From CAYNSB01 sp964399625 (GTDB lineage: Bacteria > Planctomycetota > Phycisphaerae > Phycisphaerales > UBA1924): a stretch of DNA of 64,000 nucleotides. The DNA is taken from positions 1 to 64,000 of the forward strand of contig CAYNSB010000002.1 of the NCBI GenBank assembly GCA_964399625.1, written 5' to 3'. The notes under the pieces are model-generated. The model worked only from the letters and a program-made list of their open reading frames with translations, was not told the DNA's origin and ran no database searches. Position 1 is the first letter of the stretch; every line of letters begins with the position of its first letter. This document shows positions 33,114 to 40,235 of the stretch, piece by piece. Both the position numbers and the translations under genes were made by a program.

Positions 33114-35293
33114 AGGTCCACGCGCCCCTGCACCAAACGCCGCACGCGATCGGCCCACTGCCACAGCAGCGGGCGCGAGGGAAGGCACAAGCGCAAGTGC
33201 ACGCGCTCGCCGGGCGTGCCGGCCCACGCGGCGCCGTTCGTGTCGGCGGCGCCCTCCACGCGCACGCGGAAAAGCGGACGCGTGCTCTTGACGCCGAGCT
33301 GGTCCTTGGAGTCCGTCGCGAACTCGCCGCCGCCCGCGTAGCCCAGCGCGGGGTGGGGCAGCTCGCGGTCGCCGGCGGGCGCGATCGAGATCGCGGTGCC
33401 CGGGGCGTGCAGGAGGCGGAAGGGATCCGAGACGGGGCGCATCTCCACGTGGACGCGCGCGGCGTCGAGCTCGGTCAGCGGCGAGGCCTGCTCCGTCTGG
33501 ACGGTCGCGGTGACGCGGGTCCGCGGGTCCACGACCTGGCAGACCATCTGCCCGCGTCGCACGAAGGCGCCGATGATGCTCTGTGGGTCCGCGCCGGCGA
33601 GCCCGGGCACGACCACGCCGTCCTGGGGCGCGCGGACCACGAGCGAGGCGAGGCGTTCGTCGAGGGTGGCGAGCAGCTCGCGTTGAGCGAGCAGGTGCTC
33701 GCGCGTCGCCTGGGCGAGCGCGGGGTCGGTCGCGACGGCCCGCTGGAGCGCGACGCTCTGCTCGGCGATCTCGCCGGCGACCTGGGCGCGGCGGGTGCGC
33801 AGGTCCGGGCTCTCGAGCGTCAGCACGGGGTCGCCCTTGCGGACGCGATCGCCCACGTGCGCGTGCGCGGTGCGGACGAACCCGTCGGTCGCGACGAACA
33901 CGCCCGAGGTGCGCTCGGACTCGACGACGCCCGTGGCGTGCCGGCGATCGGGGAGTGGCACGCCGCCAAGCAGGGCCAGCGCCCCAACCGCCATCGCGAG
34001 CGTGCTGAGCACCGCTCTGGGGCGGCGCTCGGCGATCTGCCCGCTCGTCGCGAGCCAGTGCACGAGCTTGCCCATGGGGAGCAGGAACCACGCGGCGGCG
34101 CTCCAGATCGCGAGCACGAGCCCGAGCGCGAACATGGAGCCCATGACCACGAGCGTGACGCTGACGAACACCACGATGCGGTACGCGAGGGACGCGACCC
34201 CGAAGACGATGAGGATGGCGCGCTCGCTGGGCACGCTCGTGGGCGGGCGTGTCTGCTCGATCGCGTATATGTGGCGCTGGACCAGGTGCAGGAGCATCCG
34301 CGCCGATCGCCCCATGAGGTTGGGAACCTCGATAAGGTCCGAGAGCATGTAGTACCCGTCGAACTTCATGAGCGGGTTGGCGTTGAAGAGGATCGTGCTG
34401 ACGCTGGCGGTGAGCATCGCGTTGTACGCGAGCTGGTGGGCCAGGCCCTCGCCCGTCTGGAGCCACACATGCGCGGCGAGCGCGGCGACGGCGAGCTCGA
34501 ACATCATCCCGCCCGCGCCCACCGCGGTCCGCTGCCATTTGTTGGGAAAGGCCCACGCGGCCGAGGCGTCCACGTAGGGCGACGGCAGGAGCACGAGCAT
34601 GAAGAACCCGAACTCGGGGACCTGCCCGCCGAAGCGCTTGCACAGCACGCCGTGCCCTGTCTCGTGGATGATCTTGAGCACGACGAAGACGGCGGCCATC
34701 CACGCCCAGTTGCCGGGAGAGACGGCGAGCTCGAAGTTGCCCGCGAGGTTGTCCCACTTGGGCAGGATCGCGACGAGGGCGATGAGCACCCAGGCGCACC
34801 ACGCGAGGAAGCCCCAGCGGTTGAGGATCGGGCGGAGGATCGGCTCGAGCCAGGTGAGGTAGCGATCCGGGTTGAAGACCCGGACCTTGAAGTACATGAG
34901 CCCGATCGCCTGCTGGATCGCCCGCTGCTTGAGGCGCTCGCGCCCGCGGGAGAGGAGCTGCTCGGTCTGCGGCGCCACCCCCAGCGTGAGCAGGTTCGCC
35001 TGGTACATCTGTCCCACCAGCTCGATGACCTCGGGCTGGGTGGGCGCGGCGTCGGCGTGGCGCTGGAGCGTCAGCTCCCAGACCTGCTCGACGGTGCGGA
35101 CGCCGTCGAGCAGCCCCACGAACTCGTGCGCGACGGGCGAGAGGCGGTAGAAATGGTTGGAGGTCGGGTCGTGCACGACGTGCCAGCGACGCCCGCGGTA
35201 GAACTGGCGCGTGATCTGGGCGTGAGGGCGCAGGCGCGGCGTCATCGCGCGGACGCGGTGCCAAAGCGGGGAGAAGGTGGGGCGATCACTCAT
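33110..35293 (-). CDS. PqqD-like / M50 metallopeptidase / HlyD fusion protein
   Basis: A 727-residue membrane protein with three parts. Residues 20-105 resemble a PqqD-type winged-helix module (HVVHDPTSNHFYRLSPVAHE, then VEQVWELTL). Residues 160-475 are polytopic and carry an M50 (site-2-protease-like) zinc site: HETGH at 210-214 and NPLMKFDGYYML with Asp312. Residues 490-727 form a HlyD/biotinyl-lipoyl region (ATDGFVRTAHAHVGDRVRKG, a coiled-coil hairpin, LVVRAPQDGVVVPGLAG) that would lie outside the membrane. PqqD modules bind peptides in RiPP pathways; M50 enzymes cut within membranes. It is coupled to the SecA-like gene (ATGA), and the GAF-HlyD gene ends 4 bases before its start. Confidence 0.88.
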   Translation of the reverse strand: MSDRPTFSPLWHRVRAMTPRLRPHAQITRQFYRGRRWHVVHDPTSNHFYRLSPVAHEFVGLLDGVRTVEQVWELTLQRHADAAPTQPEVIELVGQMYQANLLTLGVAPQTEQLLSRGRERLKQRAIQQAIGLMYFKVRVFNPDRYLTWLEPILRPILNRWGFLAWCAWVLIALVAILPKWDNLAGNFELAVSPGNWAWMAAVFVVLKIIHETGHGVLCKRFGGQVPEFGFFMLVLLPSPYVDASAAWAFPNKWQRTAVGAGGMMFELAVAALAAHVWLQTGEGLAHQLAYNAMLTASVSTILFNANPLMKFDGYYMLSDLIEVPNLMGRSARMLLHLVQRHIYAIEQTRPPTSVPSERAILIVFGVASLAYRIVVFVSVTLVVMGSMFALGLVLAIWSAAAWFLLPMGKLVHWLATSGQIAERRPRAVLSTLAMAVGALALLGGVPLPDRRHATGVVESERTSGVFVATDGFVRTAHAHVGDRVRKGDPVLTLESPDLRTRRAQVAGEIAEQSVALQRAVATDPALAQATREHLLAQRELLATLDERLASLVVRAPQDGVVVPGLAGADPQSIIGAFVRRGQMVCQVVDPRTRVTATVQTEQASPLTELDAARVHVEMRPVSDPFRLLHAPGTAISIAPAGDRELPHPALGYAGGGEFATDSKDQLGVKSTRPLFRVRVEGAADTNGAAWAGTPGERVHLRLCLPSRPLLWQWADRVRRLVQGRVDL

Positions 35294-35297
35294 GCGC

Positions 35298-37274
35298 TCA
35301 CCACCACAACCAGAGACGCAGTTGGTCGCGGATCCGTCGTGTGCCGATGTACAGCAGCGAGTGGCGTCCCACGTCGAACTTCGCGATGCCCTCCATGCCC
35401 GGGCGCAGGCCCGGAACGGGGTGCTCGAGGCGGGCCCGCACCTCGAACGCGTTCTTGCCTTCCTTGGACTGGGCCAGGGGCACGATGCGCTCGACGGTGA
35501 ACGGATGGCGATTGGCGGGGTCGGCCTTGGTCGCCAGAGCGCCGTGCGTGGGCCCGCGCTCGGAGAGATCATCGCGGACAAGCGCGATGTCGCGATCGCT
35601 GAGCCTGGCGACGACGAGCATGTCCTCGAGCGGGGCGATCTGGAAGAGGGGGTCGCCCGCGCGGACCGAGGCGCCGATGCGATCGTTCAGGTCGCCCAGG
35701 ATGATCGTGCCGTCGATGGGCGCGGTGAGACGCGCCTGCTCGAGCTCGAGCTGGGCGCGATCGAGGCTCGCCTGGGCCTGGGCGGCGCGGGCCTGGGCCT
35801 GCTGGAACTCGCTCTGCTTGTTGCCCGCCTTCAGGGCCGCGTCCCCCTCCTTCTGGGCCTGCACGAGCTTGGAGCGCGCGTCGAGCACGCGGAGCTGGAT
35901 CTCGCGGGTGTCCATCGTCGCGAGCACCTCGCCCGCGTGCACGGGCTTGCCCGGCGCGACGCCCTCGGCGAGCGTCGCGATGATCCCCTCGAAGGGGGCG
36001 GCGACGACCGCCTTGACGCGCGGCTGCAGCTCCACCGGCGCCTCCACGCGATACTCCACGCGCACGAGCACCAGCAGCAGCGACGCGAGCACGCCCGCCA
36101 CGCCCGCGAGCTTCCACGCGGTGTGGCGCGGGCCCACGAGCCACTCCCCCGCGCGCAGCAGCGAGGCGTACGCCCGGCGATAGAGCGGGCGGTCGTCGCT
36201 CTCGCGGACCAGCAGCACGGGCGTGAGCAGGTCCATCGCGGCCTGGATGAGCTCGATGGACTGCACGTCCGCGGGCCCGGGGGCGGTGGACTCGATGGTG
36301 ACCACGCCCGCGACGCGGTCGGCGTGGCGCAGCGGGATGGAGACGATGCGCACGCGCGCGTCGGAGGCGGCGAGCTCGCGGTGCGCGTGGGTGATCGTCT
36401 GCGTGATCGTTGGGTCGTCGGCGCCGGGCTCCTGCCCCGTGGGCAAGGGGTAGAGCACCGCCTGCTCCTGGTCGAGGCACTCGTCCATCGCGGCCTCGAG
36501 GCGGGTGATCATCGCCATGCGCCGATCGAGGTGCTCGGTGTCGGAGAGCGCGACGGCGCGGACGGCGTCGGCCCCCGCAAGCGTGCGGACCCACCCCATC
36601 GCGACGCGATCGCCCCGCACCTGGGCGCGAAGGTCGTTGACGAGCTGCAGGCACGCGCCGCGGAAGCCCCGCGCGTCGTTGATCGCGGCGATCAGTCGCG
36701 CGGCCAGGTCGATCGAGGCGGTGGAGGCGCGGGCGCGGGCGAGGCTGGTGCGTGCGGCGTGGAGCTGGGTGTACCCCGCGAGCACCTCGACCATCGCGAT
36801 CGTGCTCTGCATCGCGGGCTTGGAGCGGGGCTCGAGCAAGAGAGTGATGACGCCGCGCGGCGCGGGCGCGGGCTGATCGCCCGACTGGGCGGGCGGCTCG
36901 CGGAGCGGCGCGGCGATGACGTGCCCGCCCGAGTCCTCGCCGTAGAAGCCCGCGCGGGGCTGGAGCCCGAAGACGCGGACCTGGTCCCCATCGCCGGCGG
37001 CGCGGGCCGCGGCTCGTGCGTCGGCGCCAGCCTCGATCGGGGGCAGTTCGTTGCCCGCCTCGTTGGGGGGCCAGCACAGGACGGCGCGGGGCTCGGTGAT
37101 GGCGCCGGTGGCGTCGCGCTCGAGGGCGAAGAGCACGGCCTGGCGCGCGCTCGAGGTCTGGGCGAGCACCGCGAGCAGGCGGATCAGGAAGGTGCGCTCG
37201 TCGGGGGCGGGCGCGAGCAGCTCCGCGACGATGCGCTGCCACCCCGGCGCTTTGAGGCTTGATTGGTCGATCAC
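35298..37274 (-). CDS. GAF-GAF-TM-HlyD membrane-fusion-like protein
   Basis: A 658-residue protein with a cytoplasmic N-terminal half that looks like two GAF-type sensory domains (about 25-180 and 190-355). A single membrane helix follows (386-404, AWKLAGVAGVLASLLLVLV), then a HlyD-type adaptor half: APFEGIIATLAEGVAPGKPV (barrel-sandwich half-motif), an Ala/Gln-rich coiled-coil hairpin (about 465-510), TAPIDGTIILGDL, and a beta-barrel ending in HPVPGLRPGMEGIAKFDVG. The start is GTG 37274, overlapping the TGA of the upstream adaptor gene as GTGA. The architecture suggests that a cytoplasmic signal could control an envelope-spanning conduit. No inner-membrane RND or ABC pump accompanies it. Confidence 0.85.
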   Translation of the reverse strand: MIDQSSLKAPGWQRIVAELLAPAPDERTFLIRLLAVLAQTSSARQAVLFALERDATGAITEPRAVLCWPPNEAGNELPPIEAGADARAAARAAGDGDQVRVFGLQPRAGFYGEDSGGHVIAAPLREPPAQSGDQPAPAPRGVITLLLEPRSKPAMQSTIAMVEVLAGYTQLHAARTSLARARASTASIDLAARLIAAINDARGFRGACLQLVNDLRAQVRGDRVAMGWVRTLAGADAVRAVALSDTEHLDRRMAMITRLEAAMDECLDQEQAVLYPLPTGQEPGADDPTITQTITHAHRELAASDARVRIVSIPLRHADRVAGVVTIESTAPGPADVQSIELIQAAMDLLTPVLLVRESDDRPLYRRAYASLLRAGEWLVGPRHTAWKLAGVAGVLASLLLVLVRVEYRVEAPVELQPRVKAVVAAPFEGIIATLAEGVAPGKPVHAGEVLATMDTREIQLRVLDARSKLVQAQKEGDAALKAGNKQSEFQQAQARAAQAQASLDRAQLELEQARLTAPIDGTIILGDLNDRIGASVRAGDPLFQIAPLEDMLVVARLSDRDIALVRDDLSERGPTHGALATKADPANRHPFTVERIVPLAQSKEGKNAFEVRARLEHPVPGLRPGMEGIAKFDVGRHSLLYIGTRRIRDQLRLWLWW

Positions 37275-38227
37275 GGGCGTGGGTCCTGTGCGTCGGCGCG
37301 GGTCTCGAAGAGGGCGCGGACCGAGGGCTCCAACGGCGCGAACCGAACCCACGCCGTCATGCCGCTGGGGCGCTGCTGCGGGTTGGCGAGCTCCACGCGC
37401 ACACGGCGCGTGGCGCTGCCGGGATCGGCCTCGGCGCCGACCTCGATGATCTTGCCCGCGAGCACGCGCGGCTCGCCCGGCGCATCGAGCAGCACCCAGG
37501 CGGGGTCGCCGGGCTTGAGGGCGAGGGTGAGCGTCTGCCCCGTGGGCGTGGGCACGTCGAGCCAGAGCGGGTCGATGCCCACGAGGCGGAGCACGGGGTC
37601 CGTCTCGCGCTTGATCTCGCCCAGGTCCACGACGATCGAGTCCACGAAGCCGTCGAAGGGCGCGCGGATCGTGTACCGGCGGAGCTGCTCCTCGCGCTGC
37701 ACGAGCGTGAGCTTCTGCTGCTGGGCCTCGCGGATCGCGACCTCGTGCTCGGCGCGGCGCACGTCGAGCTGCGCCTTGGCGCGATCGAGCTCGATCTTGG
37801 ACGCGCCCTTGTTCTTGTCCAGGAGCTGGGCCTGGGCCTCGTACTCGACCTGGGCCTGGTCGAGCGTCGCCTTGGCCCGGCGCACCTCAAGGTCGCTGCC
37901 CGCGATCACCTTCTGCAGGTCGCGCTGGGCGACAAAGTCCTCGTCCCGCGCCCGCACCAGAGGGTCGCCCGCCTTCACGCGCTGCCCGCCCTTGACGTAG
38001 ATCTCGGCGATCTCGACGGAGAACGGGAACCCCAGCGTCGAGGCGTGGCTCGCCTTGGTGAAGCACTGCTCGCCGCCGAACTCGCGGGCGAGCTGGGCGG
38101 CGCGGGTGGGCTGGGCGGCGGGCGCGGCGGGGCGATCGCTCTGGGCCTGTGCCCGACCAGAGCCCGATCCAAGGGCGACCAGGGCCAGGGCGGCGAACAG
38201 CGTGCCGCGACGGAGGTGGGTCGGCAT
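37271..38227 (-). CDS. secreted HlyD/RND-type periplasmic adaptor
   Basis: A 318-residue adaptor with a signal peptide (MPTHLRRG then FAALALVALGSGSGRAQA). The mature part has the barrel-sandwich half VEIAEIYVKGGQRVKAGDPL, a coiled-coil hairpin rich in Gln/Ala/Glu (about 95-170), the second half YTIRAPFDGFVDSIVVDLGE, and a beta-barrel (LALKPGDPAWVLLD ... GSATRRVRVELANPQ). It is the first gene of the four-gene operon, reads GTGA into the GAF-HlyD gene, and has a good TATAGT 5 nt ahead of the ATG. Unlike most adaptors it has no lipobox, so it is likely soluble in the periplasm or held by its partners. Confidence 0.87.
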   Translation of the reverse strand: MPTHLRRGTLFAALALVALGSGSGRAQAQSDRPAAPAAQPTRAAQLAREFGGEQCFTKASHASTLGFPFSVEIAEIYVKGGQRVKAGDPLVRARDEDFVAQRDLQKVIAGSDLEVRRAKATLDQAQVEYEAQAQLLDKNKGASKIELDRAKAQLDVRRAEHEVAIREAQQQKLTLVQREEQLRRYTIRAPFDGFVDSIVVDLGEIKRETDPVLRLVGIDPLWLDVPTPTGQTLTLALKPGDPAWVLLDAPGEPRVLAGKIIEVGAEADPGSATRRVRVELANPQQRPSGMTAWVRFAPLEPSVRALFETRADAQDPRP

Positions 38228-38232
38228 GCATG

Positions 38233-38238
38233 ACTATA
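38233..38238 (-). promoter_or_regulatory. putative -10 element (TATAGT) of the adaptor/GAF/M50/SecA-like operon
   Basis: Minus-strand TATAGT, the best -10 match of this class in the window, ends 5 nt before ATG 38227. No Shine-Dalgarno fits, so a leaderless operon mRNA is likely. No convincing -35 is seen. Confidence 0.45.
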
Positions 38239-38413
38239 GAAGATGCCCGGTCGCGCGGTTCCCGGGCCTGGCGGACGCACGAGCCCGTGCCCAAGGGGGA
38301 CGACCCGCTCGCGAGGAACGGCTATGGTTCCCGACTCGGTCCTTTCCCGCGGGAATTGCAGCCCGGAACGGATTCCGGTCCCATCCCCGCAGGAGACGAC
38401 GAAGGAGCACGCG

Positions 38414-39613
38414 ATGACGCAGACGCACACTCGGGCGGCAGTGGGAACGGTCGAGGCCAAGCCCGGTTCGCGCCTGGCGATCCAGGGCGGCACCCCGGTC
38501 TCGGCGACGTCCGTGCCCTTCATGTCCACGGGCCTTTCGCCGGCGGACATCGAGGCGGCGACCGCGGTGCTGCGTTCGGGGATGCTCCGGGCCGCGAAGA
38601 AGTGCGAGGAGCTCGAGCAGCGGTTCGGCGCCATGACCGGGGCCAAGCACGCGATGACGTGCGCCAACGGCACATGCGCCCTGCAGCTCGCGTACGAGCC
38701 GCTGTACAAGGCGGGGGACGAGGTGCTGGTGCCCGCGTGGTCGTACATCGCGACGGTGTCGATGATCGTCGCGCGCGGCTGCCGACCGATCTTCGTGGAC
38801 GCCGACCCGCACACCTACCAGATCGACATCGCCGACGCGGCGCGCAAGGTGACGCGCTCGACCACCGGCATCGCGGTGACGCACCTGTACGGCGCGCCCG
38901 TGGATGTCGATGGCGTGCAGGCGCTGGCCCAGAAGCACGGGCTCAAGGTCGTGTACGACGCGGCCCAGGCGCACCTGGCGACGTGGAAGGGCAAGGGCAT
39001 CGGCGCGTTCGGCGACGCGGTGACCTACTCGTTCTACGCGACCAAGAACCTGGGCACGGGCGAGGGCGGGCTCATCTCCTGCAACGACGACACGCTCGCC
39101 CGCAAGATCAAGCTCCTGCGCAGCCACGGCGAGACGGACAAGTACCTCCACGAGAGCGTGGGGTACAACTACCGCATGAACGACATCACGGGCGCGATCG
39201 GGTGCTCCAAGCTCGATCGCCTCGCGGAGCAGACCAGGACCCGCCAGAAGAACGCCGCGCGGTACGACGCGATCGTCAACGCCATCCCCGGGCTCACGCC
39301 GCCCAGGACGACGCCCGGCGGCGAGGCTGTGTTCCACCTGTACGTGATCCAGCTCGACCTCTCGGCGTTCCGCTGCACGCGCGACGAATTCGCCGCGGCG
39401 CTGGCGAAGGAGGGCGTGCCCACCGCGGTGCACTACCCGCGTTCGCTGCCCAACCAGCCGGCGCTGGCGATGTACGGGAAGAAGGACACGCCCGTGGCCG
39501 ATGGGCTCGCGGCGAAGGTGCTCGCGCTGCCGATGCACCACGACCTGAGCGATGAGCACTTCCGGATCGTGGGCGAGGCGCTCAACAAGGTCGCGCAGGC
39601 GTACCGCGCCTGA
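38414..39613 (+). CDS. DegT/DnrJ/EryC1/StrS-family aminotransferase
   Basis: PLP-dependent sugar aminotransferase-like protein, 399 residues. Motifs: CANGTCALQLAYEPLYKAGD, VLVPAWSYIATVSMIVARGC, VVYDAAQAHLATWKGKGIG (Asp182 contacts the pyridine ring) and SFYATKNLGTGEGGLIS with the Schiff-base Lys211. A 20-residue Thr/Ala-rich lead precedes LAIQGGTPV. GGAG lies 6 nt before ATG 38414. Family members make amino sugars or scyllo-inosamine-type products for surface glycans and natural products, or act as PLP-dependent regulators. The substrate is not evident, since no sugar-nucleotide genes are adjacent. Confidence 0.92.
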   Translation: MTQTHTRAAVGTVEAKPGSRLAIQGGTPVSATSVPFMSTGLSPADIEAATAVLRSGMLRAAKKCEELEQRFGAMTGAKHAMTCANGTCALQLAYEPLYKAGDEVLVPAWSYIATVSMIVARGCRPIFVDADPHTYQIDIADAARKVTRSTTGIAVTHLYGAPVDVDGVQALAQKHGLKVVYDAAQAHLATWKGKGIGAFGDAVTYSFYATKNLGTGEGGLISCNDDTLARKIKLLRSHGETDKYLHESVGYNYRMNDITGAIGCSKLDRLAEQTRTRQKNAARYDAIVNAIPGLTPPRTTPGGEAVFHLYVIQLDLSAFRCTRDEFAAALAKEGVPTAVHYPRSLPNQPALAMYGKKDTPVADGLAAKVLALPMHHDLSDEHFRIVGEALNKVAQAYRA

Positions 39614-39622
39614 TCGCCCGCC

Positions 39623-40123
39623 TCAGCTCGTGCGCACGCGGACCATGTAGTCCAGTTCGGGCCAGGGCGCGCCCAGCCGCCGCAAGGCGTTGCACGCCTG
39701 CGCCTGGTGGTGCTTGCTGTGCAGCACGCCCTGCAGGAGCATCTGCCCCAGCGAGGCCCGGTAGAGCACGCCCTTGCTGTCGCGATAGGGCTGCACGCCC
39801 GCGAGCGAGCGCGGATCGATCGCATCCAAGTACGCGTCGCGCCGCGCCCGGCACGACTCGCAACGCCGGGAGAGATCGGCGACGCTCGCACGCTCGCTCT
39901 CGTTGGGCCAGGGCACGTCGGGGACCTGCTGCCAGCGCTGGAGCCAGACCTCCTCGGCGACGATCGTGTGCGTGAGGATGCGCCGCAGCGAGCCGGCGCC
40001 GGGACCGATCTCCAGCGGGCGATCGAGATCGGCATCGCCCACGCCCGCGGCGCACTCGAGCAGGCGGCGATTGGACCAGTCCGAATGGGCGAAGAGCTCG
40101 CGCAGCGTCTTGAGATCGAGCAT
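39623..40123 (-). CDS. DinB/YfiT-like putative metal-dependent enzyme
   Basis: A 166-residue four-helix-bundle protein. The metal triad is suggested by His in ILTHTIVAEEVWLQRW and the pair in LHSKHHQAQACNALRRLG; LKTLRELFAHSDWSNRRLLE at the N-terminus is typical. DinB-like proteins include thiol transferases and damage-induced proteins of unknown role, so no substrate is given. ATG 40123 has GGAGG 7 nt upstream and TATGCT some 17 nt upstream. Its 3' end converges on the DegT gene. Confidence 0.82.
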   Translation of the reverse strand: MLDLKTLRELFAHSDWSNRRLLECAAGVGDADLDRPLEIGPGAGSLRRILTHTIVAEEVWLQRWQQVPDVPWPNESERASVADLSRRCESCRARRDAYLDAIDPRSLAGVQPYRDSKGVLYRASLGQMLLQGVLHSKHHQAQACNALRRLGAPWPELDYMVRVRTS

Positions 40124-40172
40124 GGGTGGGCCTCCGCGCGGAGCATACGGCGGGTGCGCGTCGTGCAATGAG

Positions 40173-40199
40173 AAAGGCCCCGGGGCGAACCCCGGGGCC
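40173..40199 (-). terminator. intrinsic terminator with TTCG tetraloop
   Basis: On the minus strand GGCCCCGGGG, loop TTCG, CCCCGGGGCC, then TTTCTC: a perfect 10-bp G/C stem capped by a UUCG tetraloop and a short T-run. It stands 37 bases after the stop of the PstS-like/dockerin gene, which it should terminate. Confidence 0.85.
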
Positions 40200-40235
40200 C
40201 TGTCGAACTTCGCGTGTCGTCTCGGCCCATGGGGC

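Noticed and set aside
37271..38227. The adaptor read as part of an RND efflux pump
   Set aside because: No RND inner-membrane pump or outer-membrane channel gene is in the operon; the downstream partners are GAF-HlyD, M50 and SecA-like genes instead.
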